From NCBI RefSeq assembly GCF_030269925.1, contig NC_085108.1, forward strand, positions 6,758,001 to 6,822,000: 64,000 nucleotides of DNA. Direction: 5' to 3'. Shown piece by piece: positions 32,160 through 42,167 of this stretch. Both the position numbers and the translations under genes were made by a program. Numbering within the stretch: the stretch's first letter is position 1; every line of letters starts with the position of its first letter. Source of the DNA: Bombyx mori (lineage: Eukaryota > Arthropoda > Insecta > Lepidoptera > Bombycidae). Under the pieces are notes generated by a model. It made no database searches and had not been told where the DNA came from. It saw only the letters and a list, made by a program, of their open reading frames with translations.

Positions 32160-32310
32160 CTAGATTGACTCGGTGGTGCTGTAGTTAGCGGTCCTGTCGC
32201 GCCGATGGTCGTGGGTTCGACTCCCGCATCGGGCAAAATTCGAGTGACGAACAGATTCGTTTGCTCTTTGTCTGGGTGCTTATTTGCTATATGTATATGT
32301 ATTTTTTTAT
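32160..32310 (+). mobile_element. SINE-2, best tRNA-like head
   Basis: Starts GACTCGGTGGTGCTGTAGTTAG (box A region) and carries the box-B match GGGTTCGACTCCCGC. Then CATCGGGCAAAATTCGAGTGACGAACAG-type body and GTTTGCTCTTTGTCTGGG. It resembles a tRNA gene but lacks pairing for the acceptor arm, so it is a SINE. Confidence 0.7.
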
Positions 32311-32547
32311 TGCAAGATAGCTGGACGAGCCCTCAGCCCACCTGGTATTAAGTGGTCACTGAAGCCCATAGACATCTACAACGTAAATGCGCCACATGAG
32401 ATATAAGATTTAAGGTCTCAGGATAGTCACAACGGCTGCCCCACCCTTTAAACCGAAACGCATTAGGTACTGCTTCACGACAGATACCTATAGGCAGAGC
32501 AGTGGTACCTACCCGTGCGGACTCACAGGAGGTCCTACCACCAGTAA
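32311..32547 (-). mobile_element. Bm1 SINE, 5'-truncated
   Basis: Minus-strand body with small insertions (TAGGTACTG, ATACCTATAGG) in the conserved blocks. Confidence 0.85.
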
Positions 32548-32581
32548 AACGTATGTATACATTTAAACGTATATAAGTATG

Positions 32582-32765
32582 TACTGGTGGTAGGACCTCT
32601 TGTGAGTCCGCACGGGTAGGTACCACCGCCCCGCCTATTTCTGACGATATGTGTAAGAGGGGAGTGAGTGAAGAAATGGTATATGATAGAGGAGTGTGGA
32701 AGGAGAAAACGTGTTGCGCTGACCCCAGGTGACTGGGAGAAGGCCAGGATAATGATGATTAAGAT
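32582..32765 (+). mobile_element. Bm1 fragment joined to LINE-beta 3' end
   Basis: 32582-32641 is the beginning of the Bm1 body (ACTGGTGGTAGG to CCTATTTCT). It switches directly to LINE-beta at GACGATATGTGTAAGAGGGG, which continues to the AGGATAATGATGATTAAG end. The same GACGATATG boundary follows a Bm1 insertion at 59647. Confidence 0.7.
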
Positions 32766-33370
32766 AAACATTTCCATTGTACATTACATACACGAGTGAC
32801 TCCAGGGTTTTTGCAGCGCACACCAAAATACCTCGCAGATGACAGATTTTTTCCTACTTACTTGACACTTATCGTTATCTTTTGGGTAGTTCACACTATA
32901 TCTTTATAAATTACAGCCTGTGTGCTATTCTGATGTGTAAGCTAGAGCATTGTAAAGTTTCATCAAAATCAGTAGTTTTTTCGTGAAAGGTTAACAAACA
33001 AACTGGGAGATGAGCAGGAGAATGATGAATCATGAACAAACCCTCTGAACAAGATCTTAAGCTACCGTAGTCTATCGACATCATAACATCAGCACCACCA
33101 CCTTGAGACATGAGACCTCAAACTCAATACCAAAATATCAAACAGGACAGATTAATTTGCCACGTAAAAAGCTCGTTAAGCTGTGACCACGTTTAAAGTT
33201 CAAATAATTAATGCAATAAATTTGCGGATGTGGCAACCCTAGGCCGCTGTCTGGGTGGCCCCATTCAATATCGCGCTGCGAAACAAAACCAAAATGTCCG
33301 ATGCGCGAGCGAGATGTGCATAATGACGTCACCTCATTCCGTCTCTTTCTAATACGATTATTCGCGGTAT
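32766..33370. other. no gene recognised
   Basis: Unique-looking DNA with no long frame. Confidence 0.35.
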
Positions 33371-33500
33371 TACGAGCTCTGTGTGCTTAATGCGAGTTTT
33401 TTAACGTTTTCGATAACGTAAAAGTTAACTCAAATTTGTAACTAGCTTTTACGCTATCGATAACGTTAAAACACTCGCACTAAGCGCAGTTGTAATGATT
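33371..33500. repeat. hairpin-forming inverted repeat
   Basis: Arms of about 48 bp: 33390-33436 and 33447-33492, both containing CGATAACGT-type cores and a GCGAG(T/tg)TTT block, around an 11-base centre. About 80 percent complementary. Probably a foldback or MITE remnant. Confidence 0.65.
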
Positions 33501-33940
33501 AGTTGTACTTTGTATCAAATTGAGAAGCACACGGTGTGTTCGATGGTATGTTGACTAGCAATACATAGAGAATAATATTGTCGACGCATCTGATGTTAAG
33601 TCGGACTCCATTGGTAAAGTAAAGATAATGCCGCTACAAGATATAAATAAGATCGAATCACGTTTTTCTTCAAGATCCCATGACCCCTCTGAAATTTTTA
33701 CGACAATGGTATCTGCAGAATCATGCCCAATCAAAAGGCAAATTCCTTTTCTTTTTTAATAAGCTTTTATTAGCTTCAGACGTATGTATGTTAGTATGTA
33801 ACGGAATCCTTGAACATGATTTTGACCCCCTTCAAAACGTCGGATTAACTCGAAATTTGGTATATGACAATTCAAAATAAAAAAAAAATTGAAAAAAAAA
33901 TGTGAAAAAATTTAAATTCATCTAAAAAATGAAAAATAAA
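33501..33940. other. no gene; low-complexity A-rich end
   Basis: 33880-33960 is A-rich and leads into the foldback. 33700-33870 has weak similarity to nothing seen here. Confidence 0.35.
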
Positions 33941-34262
33941 CAATAGTTTAAAAAAAATAACAAAATAAGCTTTTATACCAAATCCAACTAAAAAATAGAA
34001 AATAAATTTAGTGTAAGAAATATTGATTTTATTGTAAAAAAAGCGTAGGGTGCTTTTCAGGATATTATCAAAATAACCCTTCTACTCATATATGTTCATA
34101 AAATAATTATAACTACTGATACCATGCACCCCACGCTTTTTTTTACAATAAAATCATTATTTCTTACACTATTTTTAATTCAAACATAGTAAAATTTATT
34201 TTCTATCTTTTAGTTGGATTTTCTATAGAAGCGTATTTTTTTTTGTTTTTTTAAACTATTAT
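33941..34262. mobile_element. foldback (MITE-like) element with about 110-bp arms
   Basis: The left arm (33941-34052) and the complement of the right arm (34129-34262) share CAATAGTTTAAAAAAA-like ends, CCAACTAAAA, TAGAAAATAAATTT, AGTGTAAGAAAT, TGATTTTATTGTAAAAAAA and GCGTAGGG/GCGTGGGG. The right arm has about 20 extra bases. The centre is about 75 bp. Non-coding. Confidence 0.8.
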
Positions 34263-34274
34263 TTCTACCTATTT

Positions 34275-34470
34275 GCTAGAAGCTTAAGAGGTTATTCCAG
34301 CTACGCCCGGACGGGTTGGTGAGCTCACGGGCTCAACCTGAGAAAATTTGCTGACACTAGCCCTAGCAAGAGCATTGCTTTGCTGAAGCTATTACCGGAA
34401 CGCGATCCCCTGGGACGATCTGACGCGAAACTAAATTGGCTAAAGCTAACTCATATATTGGAACTTGCTA
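34275..34470 (+). repeat. repeat P, diverged
   Basis: TAAGAGGTTATTCCAGCTACG to the CTGGGACGATCTGACGC-like block. Abuts the foldback. Confidence 0.6.
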
Positions 34471-34527
34471 GCTAAGACCCACGAGAAACCACGAGAGCTT
34501 TACATTCGTTCAAGCTCCACATTTTTT

Positions 34528-34911
34528 ACTGGTAGGACCTCTTGAGTCCGCACGGGTAGGTACTGTTACACACTACTCTACAAAGCAGCTTTGCCCTAAT
34601 CAGCTCGTTTACGAGCTCACTCTGTTTTTCCATTAGAGTCATCATTTTTAGCTTTCTTGTAAAATCAAATCGTATAGAAAACCAGTTAGAATCTGGAAGC
34701 CGTCGCGAGCATACATAAGTTTGAGAAGTCAACAATAGTGTTGTAAGTTCACCACACTGCCTATTTCTGTCGTGAAGCAGTAATGCGTTTCGGTTTGAAG
34801 GGTGGGTCAACCGTTGTAACTTACTGAGACCTTAGCACTTATATCTCAAGGTGGGTGGCGCATTTACGTTGTAGATGTCTATGGGCTCCAGTAACCATTT
34901 AATCCACCTAT
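34528..34911 (+). mobile_element. Bm1 SINE interrupted by a 185-bp insert
   Basis: Bm1 begins ACTGGTAGGACC, reaches GGGTAGGTAC at 34563, is interrupted, and resumes at CCACACTGCC (34749). The insert (34564-34748) begins TGTTACACACTAC and ends GTTGTAAGTTCA, giving TG...CA ends and short imperfect inverted repeats. No target duplication is visible. Confidence 0.7.
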
Positions 34912-35435
34912 ATAACGACGCTTGAAAGGCAAACGTGACTAAGCGACAATGCGTGAACTTTACAGTAGACTAATTTAAAGTTGAAATACCCGAAAACAAA
35001 ATTTATTTTAACGCATCCAGCTGTAGTAGAATCTAGCTAGTAGCTGTAGGATTGAAATGATTTTAATAGACCTGGAAATATATTTTTTTCGCGCATCGAA
35101 TATGGTTATTGCTTATCATTTATGTACAAAGCAGTTATTGTCGCTTAGTCACTTTTGCCTTTCAAGCGTTGATAAGCAATAAAAAAAAATACATTTATTT
35201 TCGTTATTCTTAAAGTTAGAACACACCATATTTAATAAGCGGGTAGGCATCAAAAGAATTGTATTTCCTAAAATTACATAAGTTTTTCCCTCCTAATTAT
35301 TAGTGTGGTCGTAATTAAGCCGAGATTGCTAGGTAAGTACACCGACGCCTCGGTACGGATGTACCCAATAATTAGTAAGCAATTAATATTTGATTTAATT
35401 AGAGTTTGTTTGTTGTATGGAATACATTTTTTTTT
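34912..35435. other. no gene; short inverted repeat
   Basis: 34918-34945 (CGCTTGAAAGGCAAACGTGACTAAGCGACA region) recurs inverted at 35143-35170 (TGTCGCTTAGTCAC and TTTTGCCTTTCAAGCG), about 225 bp apart. It suggests a small TIR element of about 255 bp. Confidence 0.5.
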
Positions 35436-35851
35436 TCTAGTATGTGTCGTGAAGCAGTAATAGCGTTTCGGTTTGAAGGGTGGAGCAGCCGTTGTAACTA
35501 TAGTTGAGACCTTTATAACTTACTAGCGACCCGCCCTCGCTTCGCTTCGGAAACATTAAAACACACATGAAACCAAAAAAAAAATTTAAAAAAATTTAAA
35601 AAAAGTAGCCATGTTCATCAGGGACAATGTCGGCTTTTAATGGAAAAAGAATTTTTCAAATCGGTCCAGTAGTTTCGGAGCCTATTCGAAACAAACAAAC
35701 AAACAAATCTTTCCTCTTTATAATATTAGTATAGATATAGATATCTCTAGGTGGGTGGCGCATTTACGTTGTGGATGTCTATGTGCTCCAGTAACCACTT
35801 AACACCAGGTGGGCTGTGAGCTCGTCCACCCATCAAAGCAATAAAAAAAAG
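35436..35851 (+). mobile_element. Bm1 SINE interrupted by a Helitron
   Basis: Bm1 from GTCGTGAAGCAGTAAT to AACTT at 35521, then a Helitron, then Bm1 again from ATCTCTAGGTGGGTGG to AAGCAATAAAAAAAA. Confidence 0.8.
35522..35735 (-). mobile_element. Helitron type A' inside Bm1
   Basis: Complement of a type A' Helitron (ACTAG at 35522, GTATAGA at 35735), closely similar to 3259-3475. It lies between an A/T pair of the host Bm1, as Helitrons do, so it is younger than that Bm1. Confidence 0.8.
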
Positions 35852-35999
35852 TATTTAAGTAAAAAAAAGATATTGAGACGCCTAGTGGATGCGAGGTGAT
35901 CACCGATACTCATGAGCCGCTTTAGGACTCCATTTGGTTTTATTTATTTTTCTGTTTATATTTGCGTCCCAATTAATGTTTTTTATTTATTCATAATGT

Positions 36000-36133
36000 T
36001 TTATTGCTTATACGGTTGAACGAGCCCACAGCCCACCTGGTTTTAAGTGGTTACTGAAGCCCATAGACATTTACAACGTAAATACCGTTCACCACCTTGA
36101 GATATGAGCTCTAAGGTCTCAGTATAGTTACAT
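36000..36133 (-). mobile_element. Bm1 SINE 3' fragment
   Basis: Minus-strand Bm1 tail half. Breaks off at TATAGTTACAT just before a Helitron. Confidence 0.8.
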
Positions 36134-36147
36134 ATTGCATATTATAC

Positions 36148-36362
36148 ACTAGCGACCCGCCCTCGCTTCGCTTCGGAAACTGTAATTTATTATTGATTTC
36201 TCTACTATTTAATGGATGTTATTATACATATAAACCTTCCTCTTCAATCACTCTATCTATTAAAAAAAACCGCATCAAAATCCGTTGCGTAGTTTTAAAG
36301 ATATAAGCATACATAGGGATATAGGGACAGAGAAAGCGACTTTGTTTTATACTATGTAGTGA
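36148..36362 (-). mobile_element. non-autonomous Helitron, type E
   Basis: On the minus strand it begins TCACTACATAGTATAAAAC, unlike types A-D. It ends GTTTCCGAAGCGAAGCGAGG then GCTAGT, the same 3' end as type A'. A chimeric architecture. Confidence 0.75.
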
Positions 36363-36976
36363 TAGTGATTACATAGTTACATTGTGTTTATTTATTTTTA
36401 TTTGGGGAAAAAAAAATCGAACATGAAGGTAGCAAGTACATACATTGCGGGCATCAGTTCTTAGTAGATTAACTTACATTACGCGCTGAATTATTGACAT
36501 GGATCCTTCGACTATTCGCTTCCTCGTTTGATAAGAAATAAAGTAATGCAGCTTATATAAAATTAGAAACAGCTCAGAGAATGGAGTTGAGAGCCCAATG
36601 GGACTTGTCAAATTTGAAGCGACGCCATTTTGAGAGTTTCCTACGTGTTACTCCCAATAATGGCGTCTTAGATAATTACTTTGATGATTAGTCAAGTTCT
36701 TAGGAGCTTCATCCCGTCACACCGAAGGGGAGGGAATTCGTGTGAATTTTGATTTTGAAGTTGTCGGATGATTGCTTATTTATACGCTAACTAATCAATC
36801 AGAGTTTTCCGAGGCTGCGCTGTTGCTTGTTTATACGCTAACCAATTGTCTTTAAGTGTAGCGCTTACTTCGGTCTTCACCAGTCGCATACACAATTACA
36901 ACCTCTATTATGGTTTAATGCCACCTTTAGTATTGGTATTTTAATACACTTTTAGCGGAATATTTGACTGATTCTC
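36363..36976. other. no gene; short direct repeat
   Basis: TTTATACGCTAAC recurs at about 36779 and 36829. Moderate base composition, no frame. Confidence 0.35.
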
Positions 36977-37120
36977 AGTGGTGCAATTAGTCAGTAGACA
37001 ACGGTCTTGATTCTTGCGCGCGATGGTTGTGAGTTCTATTCCTGCATCGGGCATAAAACATTGTGTGTTGAGCAGATTTTCTTGCTCACTGTCTGGGTTA
37101 TTTATTATCTATGTATATGA
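36977..37120 (+). mobile_element. SINE-2, diverged
   Basis: AGTGGTGCAATTAGTCAG head, degenerate box B (GAGTTCTATTCCTGC), then the CATCGGGCATAAA and GCTCACTGTCTGGG blocks. Confidence 0.65.
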
Positions 37121-37492
37121 AGGCACAACCATCGCTTGAGTACGATTCATTTGACAAGCCTAAGCTGTCAATGTCATTCGATCGGAACGTCAAACCGGCA
37201 GCCATCTTGTGAAGCATACTATTAACGTGTGTGACGAAGTTTGCACGTTATAATTTAAATCCCATTCAATCATTGCTATAATTGCTTTTAATTGTTATTT
37301 AGTTGATTGTGATAGAATAAACAGCTACCAAATAATTCTGATCCGAGTTTATTTCTCGAATTATCTCTCTGAATAATCACGTTATATGGATTTACCTAAT
37401 GACGTTATAGATACATCGTTATTTATATTAAACGTATATAAGTATGTTTGTCAGTATCTAGTACCCATAACACAGGAAACCTTAAATTGGGG
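37121..37492. other. no gene; SINE-2 tail at the right end
   Basis: 37440-37480 repeats the GTTTGTCAGTATC and GTACCCATAACACAGG block of the 21236 SINE-2 tail. 37290-37360 contains AATAAACAGC and might be an LTR or gene 3' end remnant. Confidence 0.35.
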
Positions 37493-37697
37493 CCGCCACC
37501 CGGTGTTAAGTGGTTACTGGAGCACATAGACATCTACAACGTAAATGCGCCACCCACCTTGAGACATGTTCTAAAGTCTCAGTATAGTCACAACGGCTGC
37601 CCCACCCTTCAAACCAAAACGCATCACTGCTTCACGGCAGAAATAGGCAGGGTGGTGGTATCTACCCGCGCGGACTCACAACAGGCCCTACCAACAT
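37493..37697 (-). mobile_element. Bm1 SINE, truncated at both ends
   Basis: CACCCGGTGTTAAGTGG to GGCCCTACCAACA. Lacks the oligo-T. Confidence 0.85.
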
Positions 37698-37800
37698 TAT
37701 TTTTTAAATTAAACAAGCAATTTCCCTGGTTACATTTCGATATTACATTAACTGTCTTAAATTTTTCTAAAGTTGATAATAGATACGATTATTATTTTAT

Positions 37801-38095
37801 ACTAGCTGAGCCGGCAGACTTCGTAGTGCCTCAATTGATAAATAAAAGACCCAAACTTTTGTATAATATAAACTTAAAACAAACAAAAGGAATCCGTCCG
37901 ACGGGGGACACATCAAAGTAAAAACAAAATTGTTATTTTTATTTAATTCCGAGCATTTTCATATTTATCTAACCTTTTAAACCTTTTCTGGACCTCCACA
38001 AATAATTCAAGACCAAAATTAGCCAAATCGGTCAGCAGTTCTCGAGTTTTAGCGAGACTAACGAACAGCAATTCATTTTTATATACATATATAGA
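37801..38095 (-). mobile_element. non-autonomous Helitron, type B
   Basis: ACTAGCTGAGCCGG at 37801 to ATATATAGA at 38095, complement of the 19901 copy. Confidence 0.8.
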
Positions 38096-38460
38096 TTAAG
38101 GGAGGATTACTGGTGGCCCGAAGGCCTTTCCTATTTCACCAGAACAGGTGGGCGAGCAAAGGCTCAGCCAAAACGTTATAAACACGAGCGAATGCGCTAA
38201 TATCACGAATCCAACCTAATTTTTACCTATTAATTACAGTTCGGTGTGAATGCGGCCGGTTGTTAAGTTGAGAACGCAGAGGTCTTTAATTAGTGAAGCG
38301 CCCGGTCTGACAATGCGCTTTTCCCGCTCCCAGTCTTCGCTGTGACTAATGGACACTTAGCGCAGTCACCGGTAACGTTAAGTGGGGACGTAAGCTTGAT
38401 AGTAAATGTTTGCGGCGATCGTAACCAATTTTAATGGTAAGCACGAGCGAAACGCTGGTA
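38096..38460. other. no gene recognised
   Basis: Unique-looking DNA. GGTGGCCCGAAGGCC at 38112 also occurs near 46398, so a short repeat may be present. Confidence 0.35.
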
Positions 38461-38706
38461 TACTGGTGGTAGGACCTCTTGTGAGTCCGCGCGGGTAGGT
38501 ACCACCGCCCTGTCCATTTCTGCCGTGAAGCAGTAATGCGTTTCGGTTTGAAGGGTAGGGCAGTCGTTGTAACTATACTGAGATCTTAGAACTTATATCT
38601 CAAGGTAGGTGGCGCATTTACGTTGTAGATGTCCATGGGCTCCAGTAACCACTTAAAACCAGGTGGGCTGTGAGATCCTCCACCCACCTAAGCAAAAAAA
38701 AAAACG
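38461..38706 (+). mobile_element. Bm1 SINE, 5'-truncated
   Basis: ACTGGTGGTAGG to AAGCAAAAAAAAAAA. Confidence 0.9.
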
Positions 38707-38730
38707 CACAAAGCTAATATAGATATAGAA

Positions 38731-39000
38731 TACCAGCTTTCGCCCGCGACTCCGTCCGCGTGGAATAGTTACTCTGGCATAACCCTAATTTTTATCCCCC
38801 ACTTCATTTACGTAGAAAGTGAAAATATTTTGAAACATTCTTTATTAATGCTCCACTTGTATGGGTCTCATGATGTTATATAGCCTTCCTCAATAAATGG
38901 GCCATCTAACACTGAAAGAATTTTTAAAATCGGACCACAAGTTCCTGAGATTAGCGCCTTCAAACAAACAAACTCTTCAGATTTATAATATTAGTATAGA
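38731..39000 (-). mobile_element. Helitron type A, 3' end decayed
   Basis: Complement of type A: 3' end reads CCAGCTTTCGCCCGCG (degenerate CTAGT), 5' end ATATTAGTATAGA at 39000. Confidence 0.7.
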
Positions 39001-39062
39001 TAAAAAGCCGTGAGCAGCCGATATTCAAGTCATTTTACGAGAGTCTTCGTAATTTGCGTAAT

Positions 39063-39307
39063 TACTGGTGGTAGGACCTCTTGTGAATCCGCACGGGTAG
39101 GTACCACCGCCCTACCTATTACTGCCGTGAAGCAGTAATGCGTTTCGGTTTGAAGGGTGGGGCAGCCGTTGTAACTATACTGAGACCTTAGAACTTACAT
39201 CTCAAGGTGGGTGGCAGTATTTAGGTTGTAGTTGTCCATGGGCCCTTGTATCCGCTTAAAACCAGGTGGGCTGTGAGCTCGTCCACCCATCTAAGCAATA
39301 AAAAAAA
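39063..39307 (+). mobile_element. Bm1 SINE, 5'-truncated
   Basis: ACTGGTGGTAGG to AAGCAATAAAAAAAA. Confidence 0.9.
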
Positions 39308-39737
39308 GCTGATCGAGTCACGCCAAAATTTTAATTATAAGCACAACTTAATAAAACTCGTCGTCAGACGTCAGGCCCTCTGAGTGACTTTTAATTGGTT
39401 TAGTTTTGTCCTCGATCGGAATCCGTCAGGGGGAGCTTCGGGAAAGTTCGGTGCGAAAGTTCGCGGAGCTTCGTATTAAGCTTCGTTGTGTCTTCTAACG
39501 AATACAATTGCGGTCTAGATTCAGGGCGGATTTTAAGAGCTATATCAGACACAATGTGAGCGCTGTCTTATGAGATGTAGCTAAAACAAATTCATCATTA
39601 TTATCCTACTTTAATTATTTAAAATCTTATTAATTATACAATTTAAAAAAAATTATATATATAAAAAAAATAAAATTTTAAAATAACACTACATGGAAAA
39701 TAGATTACCGCTGATGGCAGTGTCTGTTTTTTGTGTC
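39308..39737. other. no gene recognised
   Basis: 39410-39490 is GC-richer; 39600-39690 very AT-rich. Confidence 0.35.
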
Positions 39738-39841
39738 ATATATACACGAAGCAAAAACTATTTTTACGAAAATTGCGTGTACGGAGGCATATGAAATTTC
39801 TCACACTTATAGAGAATATAGAGAAGCAGTGCAGAATGTTA
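39738..39841 (+). mobile_element. Helitron type C fragment
   Basis: ACACGAAGCAAAAACTATTT through CTTATAGAGAATATAGA matches the 5' part of type C in the same orientation as 17160. Confidence 0.6.
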
Positions 39842-40037
39842 TTTTTTTTATCATAGACCCATAGATATCCACAACGTAAATGCGCCACCTAACCTTGAGA
39901 TATAAGTTCTAAGGCATCAGTATAGTTACAACGGCTGCGCCGCCCTTCAAACCGAAACGCATTACTGCTTCACGGCAGAAATAGGCAGGGTGGTGGTATC
40001 TACCCGTGCGGACTCACAAAAAGTCCTACCACCAGTA
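39842..40037 (-). mobile_element. Bm1 SINE, truncated
   Basis: Begins at CATAGACCCATAGATATCC after a short T run. Ends CCTACCACCAGTA. Confidence 0.88.
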
Positions 40038-40084
40038 AAAACGCCACCTTTCTTTCTGTAGCCCACTGCAGTTCAGCGTTCTCA

Positions 40085-40345
40085 GGTACGGTTATCTGAT
40101 TTGTCTGCTGGTCAGGTGATTGAGGTCAGCTATCGGACACATCATGCGGTCTCCCAGACATGAATTAGAGAAGTTCATAATTACGGGTCGCATTGAGGGC
40201 AAGCGTGCCGTGGGCAGAACACCAGACAGATGGTCAGATCTAGCAAGAGAAGCACTCGCTGGTAGTCTGTACCATGCAGTCCAAGCCACCCATGATCGAG
40301 CACAGTGGAAGAACGTCACGTGTGGTTGCAATCCTCAGTAGTGAG
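40085..40345 (+). mobile_element. LINE-gamma-like RT C-terminus
   Basis: Plus-strand frame with IGHIMRSPRHELEKFII, GRIEGKRAVGRTPDRWSDL and DRAQWKNVTCGC, then a stop at 40341. This is the conserved tail of a non-LTR reverse transcriptase. It is 5'-truncated, with no domain upstream. Confidence 0.7.
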
Positions 40346-40359
40346 TGAACGATACAGAA

Positions 40360-40775
40360 GAAGAAGATCGGCGATAAGGTCACTTAGGGCCAAATCGCGT
40401 TTGGCTTTCCGTGGCGCATGCAGATACCCGCTTTACCGAAATTTCCTGATTAAGTGTGCGGATTTAAGACCATTAATGGAAGCATTTGGGCGAGGACTTC
40501 AAACGGGCCAGTATAGGGAGTTTGGCCAATAAACACGCAATACCCGAAGTGGCTGGTTCGCAAACTAACGCGTCTAAGGGACGACCGAACCCAATCTAGA
40601 ACGGTAGCCAATCGGAAGAAGATTTTACACGCCTGTCGTAACGAAATTGAAACTAGAAAAGAAATCGTTCGAGAGGCACCCGGGGTAATGGCTCGAGATA
40701 AAACGCTCGCTAGTGACGTCGAGACGATTGTCGATGGAATTATCGATACTATTTTAAAAATGTCTACATCAATAA
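40360..40775 (+). pseudogene. coding-like remnant of unknown origin
   Basis: The frame to 40532 includes SRLAFRGACRYPLYRNFLIK and CADLRPLMEAFGRGL. From about 40513 another frame stays open for more than 80 codons, with PKWLVRKLTRLRDDRTQSR and RNEIETRKEIVREAPGVMAR followed by VETIVDGIIDTIL. Composition and codon structure look coding but I recognise no family. Broken by a frame change and cut off by a Helitron at 40776. Confidence 0.35.
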
Positions 40776-40981
40776 TCTATACTAATATATAAATCTACAG
40801 TGGTTTTTACGGATGTTCCGTTATAACTACCGAACCATGCATCCGATTTACTTGAAACTTGGTATCCATGTAGAAAATACACGTACTTAATGGATATGCT
40901 AATATTTATATGAGTGTTGGACTCCCTAATAATAATGACAATAATTTTAAATTCCCAGCGAAGCGGGCGAGTATGGCTAGT
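40776..40981 (+). mobile_element. non-autonomous Helitron, type D
   Basis: TCTATACTAATATATAAATC to GGGCGAGTATGGCTAGT, about 206 bp. A longer, diverged inverse copy is at 41884-42140 and a terminal fragment at 58686. Confidence 0.75.
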
Positions 40982-41026
40982 AATTAATAATGGGAACCAG
41001 GAATTGAGATACATTCTACTTAAATA

Positions 41027-41183
41027 CGTTAAAATACCTTTATACATATAGAATATTAAACACCCAGACAACAAACCAATTATCCTATTTATCACACTAA
41101 TGTTTGCCCGATGTTGTAATCGAACCCACGGACCTCTGGCTCAGCCGTCAGGAGCTCTAACCACTGCACCACCGAGTCAATAC
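41027..41183 (-). mobile_element. SINE-2
   Basis: Complement of SINE-2. The box-B region reads ATCGAACCCACGG and the head ends CACTGCACCACCGAGTC. Confidence 0.65.
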
Positions 41184-41657
41184 TAAAACCACTAAAAGTG
41201 AGAAGAAGTCACATCTCCTCTCGCATAAGAATGTAATTACCTCAACCAACTTCCGAGTCCACTACGGAACATGAGATGTAGAATAAACGTTTCGCTTTGC
41301 GTGACGGCATCTAATTGTTGATGTCCATGGGCTCCTATAACCAATTAACACTAGGGGAACCGTGCGCTCGTTCGACTGTCTAAGCAAAATTGCTAAGTCA
41401 AAAAAGCACCCCTGTATTAATCTGATAAAATAATCGAATTGGCGTGTATGAATCAAAGGTAATTGGCGCATATGGCGACACATCCCAAAAACGTTCACAG
41501 CAAATCGTTGACCAGCAGACAAATCAGACAAGGACCAGACCTGGAAAGCTAAACTGCAGAAGACCACAAAAAAGGGAGGGGCGTGATAAATATTGTTGGA
41601 ATTTAACTGAAGACAATAGAGTCGGTAAAACGGTAGACCGTGGCTTGACTTTTAATG
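41184..41657. other. no gene; decayed Bm1 tail
   Basis: 41316-41395 is a diverged Bm1 3' end (GATGTCCATGGGCTCC to GTCTAAGCAAAA). The remainder is unrecognised. Confidence 0.4.
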
Positions 41658-41758
41658 GTAGGCAGCGGCCCTGGCATTGCTGAAGTCCACGGACGACGGT
41701 AACCACTCACCATCAGGTGAGCCTTATGCTCATCTGCCTGTAAGGGAAATAAAAAAAG
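41658..41758 (+). mobile_element. LINE-alpha 3' tail
   Basis: GGTAGGCAGCGGCCCTGGC through CATCTGCCTGTAAGGGAAAT and an A run. Severely 5'-truncated. Confidence 0.75.
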
Positions 41759-41883
41759 TACCCATAATATTTCAATGGAAACACGCATCTAAAAAGACAA
41801 TAAACAATCAATTTAGTTTTATTGAACAAAAGATAATTCTATATTAGGACTCTATAAATATCATAGCTTCAAAATTATCCGGT

Positions 41884-42140
41884 ACCAGCTGTACCCGTCC
41901 GCTTCACTGGGCATTTAAAATTAACATTATTATTTCTCACACTCACAAAGATTCTCATCATTAACGCCCCCCCAACTGGTGTAGGGAGTCCAACACTCAT
42001 ATAAATATTAGCCTATCCATTAAGTACATATATTTTCTACATGGATACCGAGTTTCAAGTCAATCGGATGCACGGCTCAGTAGTTATAACGGAACATCCG
42101 TAAAAACCACTTTAGATTTATATATTAGTACCTATATATT
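41884..42140 (-). mobile_element. Helitron type D, diverged
   Basis: Complement of type D: CCATTAAGTACATAT, CTACATGGATACC and AACGGAACATCCGTAAAAAC match 40776-40981. The 3' terminus is degenerate. Confidence 0.65.
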
Positions 42141-42167
42141 AGCCAAGTCATTTGTTTTCCTATTCCA

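Noticed and set aside
32160..32240. A tRNA gene
   Set aside because: Box A and box B are present but no acceptor stem pairs, and the sequence continues into a SINE body with copies elsewhere.
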